Made by a program: the position numbers and the translations under genes. A stretch of 64,000 bases of DNA, taken from NCBI GenBank assembly GCA_963831705.1, contig CAWHRE010000010.1, positions 1,736,001 through 1,800,000 of the forward strand, written 5' to 3'. Within the stretch, counting starts at the first letter, position 1, and every line of letters starts with the position of its first letter. The notes under the pieces were generated by a model. The model was not told the DNA's origin and searched no databases. It worked only from the letters and a program-made list of their open reading frames with translations. Below, piece by piece: positions 8,485-16,781 of the stretch. This DNA comes from DASQPR01 sp963831705 (GTDB lineage Bacteria; Actinomycetota; Actinomycetes; Mycobacteriales; Micromonosporaceae).

Positions 8485-8601
8485 GGTTTCCCCCGGTGAT
8501 CAACCTACTTGAGTGATCCGCCCGATTTGCGGGTCAAGTCCCGATGTACCGGCGGTCGCCGCCAATTCCTGCCGGTAAAACTGCCGGTTACCGGCCGGTA
8601 A

Positions 8602-9078
8602 TCACTCGTCGTGCGCCCCGGCTTCGGCGCCGGGACGAACCGCATCCCGAACCGTACGGAGGCTGTCGAGCATGTTCTCCAGGTCACATGCCGGAAGCTG
8701 GCCGGTGAACCATTCGTTGATGAGATCGAGGTGGCCGGGCAGGATTTGCGCCACTCGATCATGTCCGGACCGGGTGATCACGGCGTACAGGCTGCGTCGG
8801 TCGGTCGGGCAGGCGATCCGCGTGACGTAGCCGTCGCGCGCAAGCCGGTCGATGACGCGAGTCACACCGCTCGCCGTCAGCGACGTTTGAGCGGACAAAT
8901 CGGTCATGCGTAGCTGGCCATCCGGCGAGCGTCCTAGCCGAAGCAGTACTTCGAATTCGATCATCGACAGCCCGTGCTGCGCGATTTGGCAAGACAGGCG
9001 GGTGTTCAAACCGTTGTAGGCCTCGCTGAACAGACCCATGGCCGTGATGCGGGGGTCGTCGAAGAGTTCAAGTGCCAT
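8602..9078 (-). CDS. MarR-family transcriptional regulator
   Basis: A 158-residue winged-helix regulator. The DNA-binding part is clear: MTDLSAQTSLTASGVTRVID is the recognition helix region, and RIACPTDRRSLYAVITRSG is the MarR wing with the conserved D-R-R. It is divergent from a YceI-family gene with 89 nt between starts, and such pairs are usually regulator and target. The ATG at 9078 has no Shine-Dalgarno sequence, but a perfect -10, TATAGT, ends 6 nt before it, so the transcript is likely leaderless. A near-palindrome overlapping this promoter suggests autoregulation. The ligand is unknown. Confidence 0.9.
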   Translation of the reverse strand: MALELFDDPRITAMGLFSEAYNGLNTRLSCQIAQHGLSMIEFEVLLRLGRSPDGQLRMTDLSAQTSLTASGVTRVIDRLARDGYVTRIACPTDRRSLYAVITRSGHDRVAQILPGHLDLINEWFTGQLPACDLENMLDSLRTVRDAVRPGAEAGAHDE

Positions 9079-9084
9079 GACACC

Positions 9085-9115
9085 ACTATAGCAATAGTTG
9101 ACAGTGCAACTCTTG
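9085..9115. promoter_or_regulatory. marR -10 box and overlapping MarR operator
   Basis: TATAGT (minus strand, 9085-9090) is the marR -10 box. CAATAGTTG (9092-9100) and CAACTCTTG (9107-9115) are 9-nt inverted arms with one mismatch and a 6-nt spacer, placed in the marR core promoter and upstream of the divergent yceI gene. Binding by the adjacent MarR is inferred. Confidence 0.55.
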
Positions 9116-9167
9116 CTTGGTGTACAGTTGCCAACGCAAGTACATGAACGACGTATTGAGGAGCATC

Positions 9168-9740
9168 ATGAGCGACCAGAAGACGCGCGACTTCAACGGC
9201 CTGACAATCCCGTCGGCGGGCACCTTCGCGATCGATCCGGCTCATACCCATGTGGGTTTCGTGGTGAAACACCTCATGGTGAGCAAGGTCCGCGGTTCGT
9301 TTACCGAGGTGAGCGGCGAGATCGTCATTAGTGACGACCCCACCGCATCGTCCGTGAACGCGGTCATTCAGGCGGCCAGCATCACGACCGGCGTTGAGCA
9401 GCGTGACGGCCACATCCGCACCGGCGACTTCCTCGAGGTCGAGAAGTACCCGACCCTCGAGTTCCGCAGCACCGGCCTCACTTCGAGCGGCGGCAACGAG
9501 TTCAAGCTCGCCGGCGAACTGACGATCAAGGGCGTCTCCCGCCCGGTCGAGCTCGAACTCGAGTTTGAGGGTGCGACGGTCAGCCCGTACGGAAAGGACG
9601 TCTTCGGTTTCACCGCGAAGACCGAGATCGACCGTGAGGACTGGGGCATTACGTACAACATGGCCCTCGAGGCCGGCGGTTTCATGGTCAGCAAGAACGT
9701 CAAGATCGAGATCGAAGGCGAAGCGGTCCGCCAGGACTGA
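9168..9740 (+). CDS. YceI-family lipid/isoprenoid-binding protein
   Basis: A 190-residue beta-barrel lipocalin-like protein of the YceI family, which binds polyisoprenoid-type lipids. Family marks are FAIDPAHTHVGFVVKHLMVS with the conserved H-(x)-(x)-V-x-F and KH, GHIRTGDFLEVEKYPTLEF, and GELTIKGVSRPVEL. No signal peptide is seen, so it is likely cytoplasmic, as in many actinobacterial members. ATG 9168 is chosen because GAGGAG lies 4 nt upstream. Divergent from marR, with an inverted TGTAC...GTACA (9121-9125, 9140-9144) just upstream as another possible site. The physiological role of actinobacterial YceI proteins is not known. Confidence 0.9.
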   Translation: MSDQKTRDFNGLTIPSAGTFAIDPAHTHVGFVVKHLMVSKVRGSFTEVSGEIVISDDPTASSVNAVIQAASITTGVEQRDGHIRTGDFLEVEKYPTLEFRSTGLTSSGGNEFKLAGELTIKGVSRPVELELEFEGATVSPYGKDVFGFTAKTEIDREDWGITYNMALEAGGFMVSKNVKIEIEGEAVRQD

Positions 9741-9767
9741 TCGCCCGGAGGCTCAACGCCCTCCTTT

Positions 9768-9813
9768 TTGCATACGGCCGTCGGAATTTGCAAATTCTGG
9801 CGGCCGTACGCAA
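9768..9813. repeat. Nested palindrome (stem with palindromic loop)
   Basis: TTGCATACGGCCG (9768-9780) pairs with CGGCCGTACGCAA (9801-9813) with one mismatch. The loop itself contains the perfect 14-nt palindrome GAATTTGCAAATTC (9784-9797). A T-run (9764-9769) precedes it. It probably terminates yceI, but the palindromic loop is unusual. Confidence 0.65.
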
Positions 9814-9917
9814 TCAATTGGTTACGCACCGCTCAGAACCGTCCGATTCGCACCTTCCCACTGGCACGTCGTCCTCGTAGTCTTGGGCACAACGTAACGA
9901 GGCATTGAGGCGGACCG

Positions 9918-11393
9918 ATGGGTATGGCGATCACGTCGGCGGCGTTCACGCGTGACGACCATACGCGCTACCGGCGAAAGATTCGCCGTTGCCTGGATGT
10001 TTTCGGCGTGATGCTGGACGATTTCCAGTTCGAAGCAGGCCGCACGATGACCGGTCTCGAACTCGAAATCAATTTGATCGACGGCGCCGCCGACCCGGTA
10101 ATGCGCAATGGCGAAGTCCTATCCGGACTCGGCGATCCGACGTTTCAACGAGAAATGGGTCTCTTCAACCTCGAACACAACGCGGTGCCGCGAACGATTG
10201 CCGGCCGCGGGTTCGAGGATTACGAGTTGGATCTACTCGCCCGTCTTGCGCACGCGGATGCGCATGCTCGCGACGTCGGCGCGTTCCTGGTCATCATCGG
10301 CATCCTGCCCACCATGACCGAAAAGCACACGGTCCTGGAGAACCTCTCGCCGGAGCCTCGCTACCTGCAGCTCAACGCGGAGATCCTGGACGCGCGCGGA
10401 GCGGACATGCCGATCGACATTCGCGGTCCGGAACGCCTGCGGATCGATGTCAACTCGATCGCACCGGAAGCTGCGTGTACGAGCGTGCAATTCCATCTCC
10501 AGCTCGGTCCGGAACAGTTCGCGAACTACTGGAACGCGTCGCAGTCGATCGCCGGCGTACAACTCATGCTCGGCGCGAATTCGCCGTATCTATATGGCCG
10601 TCAGTTGTGGGCGGAGACCCGGATCGCACTGTTCGAGCAGGTTACCGATACGCGCCCGGACGAGATGAAGAACCAGGGCGTACGCAAACGGGTGTGGTTC
10701 GGCGAACGCTGGATCGCCTCGATCTTCGATCTTTTCGAGGAGAACCTTCGCTACTTTCCGACGCTGCTGCCGATCTGCGACACCGAGGACCCAGTCGAGG
10801 TGCTCAACTCCGGTGGCGTACCCCGCCTCGGCGAACTTCGCCTCCAGAACGGCACCGTCTACCGCTGGAACCGGCCGGTGTACGACATCATGAACTCCCG
10901 GCCGCACCTGCGTGTGGAGAATCGCGTTCTCCCGGCCGGGCCGACCGTCGTCGATATGCTGGCCAATGCCGCATTCTACTTCGGACTGAGCCGGGAATTT
11001 GCCGACGCCGATCGTCCGATCTGGACATCCATGACGTTCAGCCAGGCGGAGTCCAATTTCTTCACGGGAGCGCGCGACGGCATCGACGCCAGGTTCTGTT
11101 GGCCCCGGCTCGGTGAGATCGACGGCTGCGAACTGGTCCTCGACCATCTGTTGCCGCTGGCGTACGCGGGACTCGACCGAATCGGCGTCAGTCCTGATAT
11201 CCGCGATCGACTACTCGGGATCATCGAGGGCCGGTGCCGCACCCGGCGCAACGGTGCGACCTGGCAGGTGGAGACGGTTCAAAAGTTGGAGGCATCAGGC
11301 GTCACGCGCACGGCGGCGCTACACGAAATGCTGCGGCAGTACGCCGAGCATCTGCACACGAACGACCCGGTCCACCTGTGGGACGTCGCCTGA
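9918..11393 (+). CDS. GCS2-family glutamate-cysteine ligase-like protein
   Basis: A 491-residue carboxylate-amine ligase of the GCS2 family, ATP-dependent enzymes that form gamma-glutamyl bonds. Seen motifs are GLELEINLID near residue 48 (the Mg/ATP-binding Glu pair), FNLEHNAVPR, TSVQFHLQLGPEQF, and the C-terminal SRPHLRVENRVLPAGPT with catalytic Arg and Glu residues. The length matches the long actinobacterial class (~490-500 residues), not the ~370-residue YbdK type. Actinomycetes mostly use mycothiol, so the product need not be glutathione; a role in ergothioneine, another gamma-glutamyl compound, or an uncharacterised reaction is possible. ATG 9918 has GAGGCGG upstream; ATG 9924 is an alternative. 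Confidence 0.8.
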   Translation: MGMAITSAAFTRDDHTRYRRKIRRCLDVFGVMLDDFQFEAGRTMTGLELEINLIDGAADPVMRNGEVLSGLGDPTFQREMGLFNLEHNAVPRTIAGRGFEDYELDLLARLAHADAHARDVGAFLVIIGILPTMTEKHTVLENLSPEPRYLQLNAEILDARGADMPIDIRGPERLRIDVNSIAPEAACTSVQFHLQLGPEQFANYWNASQSIAGVQLMLGANSPYLYGRQLWAETRIALFEQVTDTRPDEMKNQGVRKRVWFGERWIASIFDLFEENLRYFPTLLPICDTEDPVEVLNSGGVPRLGELRLQNGTVYRWNRPVYDIMNSRPHLRVENRVLPAGPTVVDMLANAAFYFGLSREFADADRPIWTSMTFSQAESNFFTGARDGIDARFCWPRLGEIDGCELVLDHLLPLAYAGLDRIGVSPDIRDRLLGIIEGRCRTRRNGATWQVETVQKLEASGVTRTAALHEMLRQYAEHLHTNDPVHLWDVA

Positions 11394-11403
11394 CCCCAAC
11401 CGC

Positions 11404-12609
11404 TCAGCGACGGTTGCGCTTGCCGGGTGTGGGCTTCGGCGGGTCCGCCGGTGCGAGCTTCTCGGTCGTGTCACTCTCCGCATCCGGAACACCGGATTGC
11501 ACGGGTACGGCCAGCGGCCGCGTGATCTCGTTCGCGAGCGGCTTCTTACCCGGAACCGCGGCGCTGCCTCTCGGGCGGGCCGATGTCGCGGGTGTCTCGT
11601 ATGGATCGACGGCCGGCGGCAAGAACGGCTCCGGCGTGACCGCTACCGCCGTCTTCTTCGGTGTCGTCGAGAAGCGCTCGCTGCTGACCGGTGCCCGCTG
11701 TGCCTTGAGGCGAGCCGACCAGATCGCACCCATCAGAGCGGATCCGCCGATCCCGCCGATCAGCGCGTAAAGCACCAGAATGTACGCCGAGACACGAGCA
11801 TCGACGCCGACAAGCTTCGGTTGGGTCAGCAGGTACGCGACCACCACGATGGCCGGGCCGGCGGCGCCTGCGGCACTGATGCTGAACGGGCCACTACCTC
11901 GCCGGGCGGACAGCCAGGCCGAACCAACTCCGATCAGGAATGCCATGCCGACCACGAGCAGGACCACCGGCAGCGTCCAAGACGTGCCGTTGGAGTCCGA
12001 TGTCCACGCGTCGAGCGGCGCCGTGCCGAGGCCACGTCCGGCGATGACGCCGTCGATCACGGCGGCGATCGCGAGTGCCCAGATCCAGGCGGCTGTTGCG
12101 ATGACGTTCACCGCGATGGCCCGCACGATCAGTGCGCCGATCGCGATGATGATGCCGAGAAAGATGCCAACGACCGCATACCCGGCGGCGATCAGCTGTG
12201 GCGTACCGGTATCGAGGCGAACCGCCGCCCGTGCCGGTACGAGCACGAGCGCGACCGACAGAAGCGCGCCGACCGCGGCCGAGACGGCGAGTAGCAGCCG
12301 CCAGATCGCGGTCGCGAAGATGGAATCCGTGTTGGCGTCGGATCCCGGCCGGGGTGGCGCCGAACCGATCTCACCGGCGCTGCGGCGATCGGCCGAGATG
12401 GCGCCGACGATTGTGGCGGCGGCGGCGATCCAGAGTGTCCATGACAGGCTCGACAACCAGACACTGTCGGGGGTCTGTGGTCCGGTGGCCGCCGCGGGCG
12501 ACCACGAAATCACGCCGAGCCCGTAGCCCAGCCCGAATTGCGCTGCAGCGGCACCAGCGGATGCTCCGGCTGCCAGCGTTACCGATCCGATCCAGCCTAG
12601 TTTGGCCAT
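11404..12609 (-). CDS. Polytopic membrane protein with basic Pro-rich tail
   Basis: A 401-residue protein I do not recognise. About eight hydrophobic segments lie between residues 1 and 290 (for example WIGSVTLAAGASAGAAAAQ and VVGIFLGIIIAIGALIVRAI). A ~100-residue cytoplasmic-looking tail rich in Pro, Ala, Lys and Arg ends in PGKRNRR. ATG 12609 was chosen because TACGCT ends 7 nt before it, the same leaderless arrangement seen elsewhere in the window; the longer upstream frame overlaps the divergent PASTA gene. Convergent with the GCS2 gene, 10 nt between stop codons. Function unknown. Confidence 0.75.
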   Translation of the reverse strand: MAKLGWIGSVTLAAGASAGAAAAQFGLGYGLGVISWSPAAATGPQTPDSVWLSSLSWTLWIAAAATIVGAISADRRSAGEIGSAPPRPGSDANTDSIFATAIWRLLLAVSAAVGALLSVALVLVPARAAVRLDTGTPQLIAAGYAVVGIFLGIIIAIGALIVRAIAVNVIATAAWIWALAIAAVIDGVIAGRGLGTAPLDAWTSDSNGTSWTLPVVLLVVGMAFLIGVGSAWLSARRGSGPFSISAAGAAGPAIVVVAYLLTQPKLVGVDARVSAYILVLYALIGGIGGSALMGAIWSARLKAQRAPVSSERFSTTPKKTAVAVTPEPFLPPAVDPYETPATSARPRGSAAVPGKKPLANEITRPLAVPVQSGVPDAESDTTEKLAPADPPKPTPGKRNRR

Positions 12610-12670
12610 GCCGGGGAGCGTAGCGGGAAGCCGGGCTCCTGGCGAGCGGGACGACTGAGCGCGGATGCGG

Positions 12671-12676
12671 CACACT
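12671..12676 (+). promoter_or_regulatory. Candidate -10 box (CACACT) of a leaderless gene
   Basis: CACACT ends 6 nt before the GTG at 12683 and there is no ribosome-binding site. The hexamer is a weak match, but the spacing matches several stronger cases in the window. Confidence 0.35.
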
Positions 12677-12682
12677 TCTCCT

Positions 12683-13387
12683 GTGAACCCCTCGCCAACG
12701 TCCTCTTCCGAAAACCGGCCGGCGAAGCCTCAAACGTCGGTCGGGCAAGTATTTGCCCTCGTCGCAGGCTTCATAGCGCTTGCCGCAATCGGTGCTGCCA
12801 TTGGTTGGACCCTGACCGACACGAATGGCTCGAACCCCGCTGCCGGGCCGAGTACGCCGGTCCCGGTCACCTCGAGCGTCACCTCGACCGCCCCGTCGAG
12901 TTCGCCGCCGAGCCCTCCGCCGAGTTCGGCACCGGCCGGCTTCACGCTTCCGGACTACGCGGCCGAGGGCAAGCAGTTCCAGGACGCGCGCTCGGAGTTG
13001 CTGGCACAAGGCATCGGCGTCGTGGTCAAGTTCCAGCCGAAGGGGGTGAGCGGCGGCGCGGTCGTCTCGACGAACCCGGCCGCGGGAACTCTTTTGACGC
13101 GAGGTCAGAACGTCACGATCAACGTTAGTGAGGCGCCGCCACCGCTGGCCGTACCGTCTGTTCTCGGATCTCCGTGCAATGACGCCGGCCATACGCTCGC
13201 GATGACCGGTTTCACGCCGTCGTACCCGAATGGCCGCAACGGCAGCGTGACCGCACAATTGCCGCAGCCGGACGATCCCAGCAACCCGACCGCGCGCTGG
13301 AACGACACGGTTGCGATCACCTGCGGTACGGCACCGCCTCCGGCCTCACCGGCGCCGTCGCCGTCGGTCTCGCCATCGACCAACTGA
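12683..13387 (+). CDS. Membrane-anchored PASTA-like protein
   Basis: A ~234-residue protein with a short cytoplasmic N-terminus, one membrane segment (VFALVAGFIALAAIGAAIG), a Ser/Pro linker and an outside part with two PASTA-like units: one around ARSELLAQGIGVVVKFQPKG, the other around VPSVLGSPCNDAGHTL. PASTA units bind peptidoglycan fragments or beta-lactams in Ser/Thr kinases and cell-wall enzymes. There is no kinase domain. Two Cys in the second unit could form a disulphide. It is followed after 64 nt by a second PASTA protein, so the pair probably forms one cell-surface unit. A longer start at ATG 12665 exists. Confidence 0.75.
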   Translation: MNPSPTSSSENRPAKPQTSVGQVFALVAGFIALAAIGAAIGWTLTDTNGSNPAAGPSTPVPVTSSVTSTAPSSSPPSPPPSSAPAGFTLPDYAAEGKQFQDARSELLAQGIGVVVKFQPKGVSGGAVVSTNPAAGTLLTRGQNVTINVSEAPPPLAVPSVLGSPCNDAGHTLAMTGFTPSYPNGRNGSVTAQLPQPDDPSNPTARWNDTVAITCGTAPPPASPAPSPSVSPSTN

Positions 13388-13451
13388 CCGCCCGATCGGG
13401 GACATCCGGGGCCTCTAGGCACGGCGCACGAACACATGGTTCGATGAGCAC

Positions 13452-14534
13452 GTGGCCGAAGATCAGCCGAATCCGTTCCGCGAACCGGACGATGAGACGC
13501 CGGACGACGAAAAGTCGGCAGGCGGCGAGCCGACCGCGCCGTTCGTGAGTTCCAGCGGGCCGGCCGATCCGGATGCCACGCGTCCGGTCGGTCCAAGCAC
13601 GCCGGATCCGGACGTCAGTGCCGCGGATAGCACGAATGCGGCAGACCCCGACGCCACGCAGATGTTCGATGCCGATGCCACGCGCGTCGTACGCGGAGGC
13701 GACGACCCGGCCGCGACCCAGGCCGGTCCTCGCAGTGATGAGGACGCGACCAGGATCGTCCCGGCCGTCGATCCGGACGCAACCCAGACCGCTCCCGTTG
13801 TCGATCCGGACGCGACTCAAATAGCGTCCCGGCCGGATGCTGATGCGACGCAGGTCGCACCGCTCGCCAAGCCGGACGATCCGGCTACGCACGCGTTGCG
13901 GCCGCAGACGCCCGATCCGACCGCTGTCTTTCCCGCGGCCCCCGAGGTCTGGCGCGGATCGGCGGCACCTCGAGCCGCGCGTCCACCGGCCGAGGACACC
14001 TCCGCCTGGGAGCCGGCGGCGCCACCACCATCGTCCGGGCGTGGCTGGTTCCTTCCGGTCTTCCTGACCATCATCGGCATCCTGCTCCTGGTCGGTCTGG
14101 CGTTCGCGCTCGTCGTCGGGCTGCGCGGCAACCCGACGCCGACGCCGATCCCGACACCCTCCGCGCCGGTGACTACGCCGGCGAGCCTTGCGCCGTTCAC
14201 GCCGAGCGCGGTGCCGTCGAGCCCGCCGACGCCATCCGAGACGCCGTCGTCGCCCAGCCCGGCGCCGAGCGGCTCGTTCGTCACGGTCCCGGCGAACGTC
14301 GTCGGGCTGCTGACTCCGGATGCCGAGAACGTGTTGGACTCGCTCGGCTTGAAGTACACCTTGGTCCCGCAGGCCGACTCGAACGACCTCGAGAACACCG
14401 TGTTGTCGGTGTCCCCGGTGGCGGGCAGTGCGGTGTTGCCCGGCTCCACGGTCACGATGGTGTACGCGGTACCGCCGCCGCCACCCTCGTCGTCGCCGTC
14501 ACCGTCGGACAGCCCGTCGCCAACCGGCCAGTAG
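13452..14534 (+). CDS. PASTA protein with N-terminal Asp-rich Thr repeats
   Basis: A 360-residue single-pass protein. Residues 38-135 hold eight copies of an acidic D-x-D-A-T-(Q/R) motif with Thr at 43, 69, 77, 89, 100, 111, 122 and 133. One membrane segment lies near residue 200 (FLPVFLTIIGILLLVGLAFA). A Pro/Ser/Thr linker follows, then one PASTA unit (VTVPANVVGLLTPDAENVLD) and a Pro/Ser tail. The repeats are cytoplasmic if the usual orientation holds and look disordered, with spaced Thr residues that would suit Ser/Thr kinase phosphorylation and FHA binding; both protein types are encoded in this window. That link is inference. Start GTG 13452 has no clear ribosome-binding site. Confidence 0.75.
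   Translation: MAEDQPNPFREPDDETPDDEKSAGGEPTAPFVSSSGPADPDATRPVGPSTPDPDVSAADSTNAADPDATQMFDADATRVVRGGDDPAATQAGPRSDEDATRIVPAVDPDATQTAPVVDPDATQIASRPDADATQVAPLAKPDDPATHALRPQTPDPTAVFPAAPEVWRGSAAPRAARPPAEDTSAWEPAAPPPSSGRGWFLPVFLTIIGILLLVGLAFALVVGLRGNPTPTPIPTPSAPVTTPASLAPFTPSAVPSSPPTPSETPSSPSPAPSGSFVTVPANVVGLLTPDAENVLDSLGLKYTLVPQADSNDLENTVLSVSPVAGSAVLPGSTVTMVYAVPPPPPSSSPSPSDSPSPTGQ
13566..13853 (+). repeat. Eightfold DxDAT(Q/R) coding repeat
   Basis: The DNA encoding residues 39-134 of the second PASTA protein. Units vary in spacing (8-26 residues) and the codons differ between copies, so the repeat is kept at protein level and is not a recent DNA duplication. Confidence 0.7.
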
Positions 14535-14547
14535 CGGAGGGTGGCAT

Positions 14548-15030
14548 TCACCAGAGCCGGCGCCGGAATCCCAGCATGATCAGACCGGAACCGGCGATGA
14601 AGAGCGCCAGCGCGCCCGAGTAGACGAGCGAGCGCGAGAGGTCGACGCTCGTTGCGGACGTGTCCGCCGCACGATCCGCAACGGCTCGTGCGGGCTTAAG
14701 CGGCAGGGACGCGGGCGTAGTGGATACCCCTGCACGTATGTGTACGGAGAACCATGCCGGCATCGGCGCGGTGCGCGGGAACGCGACATCGCGGTTGGCG
14801 GCAGCACTCGGTGCCGGCGGCGTCAGCGGCGCCGGGATCGGCACGAGCGGACGTGCCGGATCGAGCACCGGAGTCTGTTCGCCGGGAGTCGGAAACGGGG
14901 ACGGCGTCGGCCCCGCGATGACCCTGGCACCATCGGTCGCCCAGGCGGCGACCGGCACGGTGACCGTGCTGAGGCTGACCAAACCGAGGCACAAACCAAT
15001 CGACGCCAGCGTCGTTCGTACTGCTCGCAT
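14548..15030 (-). CDS. Secreted or membrane-tethered small protein
   Basis: A 160-residue protein with a signal peptide (residues 1-31, basic MRAVRTT then a hydrophobic core ending AAWA), a Pro-rich middle, and a C-terminal membrane helix (SGALALFIAGSGLIMLGF) followed by RRRLW. This is the layout of a sortase-like or simple tail-anchored surface protein, but no LPxTG motif is present. ATG 15030 is chosen for the GGGGAG site 8 nt upstream. Convergent with the second PASTA protein (13 nt between stops), so it may belong to the same surface locus, although on the opposite strand. Function unknown. Confidence 0.75.
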   Translation of the reverse strand: MRAVRTTLASIGLCLGLVSLSTVTVPVAAWATDGARVIAGPTPSPFPTPGEQTPVLDPARPLVPIPAPLTPPAPSAAANRDVAFPRTAPMPAWFSVHIRAGVSTTPASLPLKPARAVADRAADTSATSVDLSRSLVYSGALALFIAGSGLIMLGFRRRLW

Positions 15031-15165
15031 GGCACCGCTCCCCAACCGTACCGGGGCCCGAAACCACGCGCGTGAAACCAAAACCGTAGGTTCTTAGATC
15101 GTATGCGGGACCGGCGGCGGCGTACGGGTTTTTGGGGAGCAGCCACCGATCCCGTCAGCGATGGA

Positions 15166-15618
15166 CTACCTCGTGACGCCCGCCGATGCGAGTCCGTTGC
15201 GGGCTGTACGTAACGCCGCAGGTGCGAGATCGTTACGTGGTGTCGGGCGGGTCGCCGGGACCGCCGCCGGCCGGATCGGCTGACGCGCGCTCCCGAGCCT
15301 TGTCGGCAGCGTGATGTGGGCACGCTGAAGGCCACTGACCTGAACGAAAATGGAACGGCGATCGACGGCATCGCCCGACGCATTGAGCTCGTATCCGTCA
15401 AGCCATGCCCAACCGTCATAGGTGGACCAGTCGTGGACGCGGATGACGCGGAACAACATTGGAGAGGCGAACTGAACGCTCGCCGCGCGAGTCACTCGAA
15501 TGACTTCGCCGGACCGGGGTACCAACCTGACTCCCTCGCGGTGGGGGTTGAACCTTGGTGCGGATGCGCAGGAACACCCATCGCCGACGGCGCCGGCGAC
15601 CGTGGAACTGAAATCCAT
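15166..15618 (-). CDS. Conserved-looking actinobacterial hypothetical protein
   Basis: A 150-residue protein of unknown function. The central part (RVIRVHDWSTYDGWAWLDGY, followed by AVDRRSIFVQVSGL) has the look of a small conserved domain that I associate with short hypothetical proteins of Micromonosporaceae-type actinomycetes. The last 40 residues are Pro/Arg-rich and poorly ordered. No membrane segment. The region upstream (15619-15929) is AT-rich and holds an inverted repeat. No domain name can be given. Confidence 0.6.
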   Translation of the reverse strand: MDFSSTVAGAVGDGCSCASAPRFNPHREGVRLVPRSGEVIRVTRAASVQFASPMLFRVIRVHDWSTYDGWAWLDGYELNASGDAVDRRSIFVQVSGLQRAHITLPTRLGSARQPIRPAAVPATRPTPRNDLAPAALRTARNGLASAGVTR

Positions 15619-15747
15619 TCACGAATGTCGATCTATGATCACCGACCGCAGTCAGTAGGTTACGACGTTCGCATAGACAGATTGCACGATGCGTATGATC
15701 AATGCAAGTTGCACGTTCACCGTTGGCACATACTTTTTAGTCCTGTA

Positions 15748-15801
15748 TTGACCCGTCTTGTCCACCGCGATTCGTAGACCGCGAACGAGCAAACGGGTCA
15801 A
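15748..15801. repeat. 9-bp inverted repeat TTGACCCGT / ACGGGTCAA
   Basis: Perfect arms at 15748-15756 and 15793-15801 with a 36-nt spacer, in the 311-nt AT-rich gap between a - strand hypothetical and the + strand XRE gene. Each arm contains a TTGACC-like -35 element, one per strand. It could be an operator pair for the adjacent XRE regulator. Nothing else was seen in this gap. Confidence 0.4.
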
Positions 15802-15929
15802 TGTGATCGTACGAGTGGATCGAGACGGTACCGGCAACGTGCAGTTGTCACCCGATTGGCTGATAGTGAAGTGCCACGTTTGCCGCCGGGCGTACAGCCG
15901 GATCTTGTTCGTCGGATTGGAGTGGGCAA

Positions 15930-16781
15930 GTGCCCGAACGCCGTAGTAGCCCTACCGTCCGCCGTCGGCGGTTGGGTATCGAACTTCGACGTCTGCGCGA
16001 GCAGGCGGGTGTGACGATCGAGGCGGTGGCGGAGCGCCTGGAGTGTTCGTCTTCGAAGATCTCCCGGATCGAAACCGGCCACATCGGTGCCTCGCCACGC
16101 GATGTGCGCGACATGCTCGCGATCTACGACGTCGTCGGCGACGCCGCCGAAGAGTGGATGAAGGTTGCGCGCGAAGCGAGGGAAAAGGGATGGTGGCAGG
16201 CGTACGGCGCGGTTCTCCGCGGTGCGTACGTCGGCTTCGAGTCAGCGGCTGCCCGGATCCGAACGTTTGAAGCCCAGGTGATCCCGGGCCTGCTGCAGAT
16301 TCCGGAGTACGCATCGGCCGTGATCAAGGCGGCTCGACCGAACATAACGAACGAGTTGTTGACACTCCGGTTGGAAGTCCGGGAACACCGTCAGTCGTTA
16401 CTCATCAAAGATAGCCCGGTCGATCTTTGGGTGATCATGGATGAGGCGGTGCTGTACCGGATGGTCGGCGGCAACGACGTTATGTCGGCACAGCTCAACA
16501 AGTTCCTTGAGCGCGTCGAAGAGCCGCACATCACCGTTCAGGTGATCCCCGCATCCGCTGGTGCCCATGCCGGGATGGAAGGTGCGTTCTCGATCCTGGA
16601 GTATGACGAGAACGTCGGATCGGACGTTGTCTTTGCCGAGAACGCCGTTGGCGGTCTGTTCCTAGAGAAAGATGAGGATCTGGACCACTATCGGGCGATC
16701 TTCGGCCTCATGAGCGAGACCGCGTACTCGGCCGAGCAGTCGCTGGACGTGATCTCCAAACGGGCAAAGGAGCTCCAATGA
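15930..16781 (+). CDS. XRE-family regulator with DUF5753 domain
   Basis: A 283-residue regulator. Residues ~10-70 form the helix-turn-helix (LREQAGVTIEAVAERLECSS, SKISRIETG). The remaining ~200 residues match the DUF5753 type (IRTFEAQVIPGLLQIPEYAS, VIMDEAVLYRMVGG, ITVQVIPASAGAHAGMEGAF). This family, which includes WhiJ-like proteins, is found with DUF397 partner genes in filamentous actinomycetes and is linked to development and antibiotic control. GTG 15930 has GGAG 7-8 nt upstream. It overlaps the DUF397 gene by 4 nt, so the two are translationally coupled. The specific target is not known. Confidence 0.9.
   Translation: MPERRSSPTVRRRRLGIELRRLREQAGVTIEAVAERLECSSSKISRIETGHIGASPRDVRDMLAIYDVVGDAAEEWMKVAREAREKGWWQAYGAVLRGAYVGFESAAARIRTFEAQVIPGLLQIPEYASAVIKAARPNITNELLTLRLEVREHRQSLLIKDSPVDLWVIMDEAVLYRMVGGNDVMSAQLNKFLERVEEPHITVQVIPASAGAHAGMEGAFSILEYDENVGSDVVFAENAVGGLFLEKDEDLDHYRAIFGLMSETAYSAEQSLDVISKRAKELQ

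Noticed and set aside
11234..12526. Open frames on the + strand over the polytopic membrane protein
   Set aside because: The - strand frame encodes regular membrane helices; the + frames are Ala/Arg shadows.
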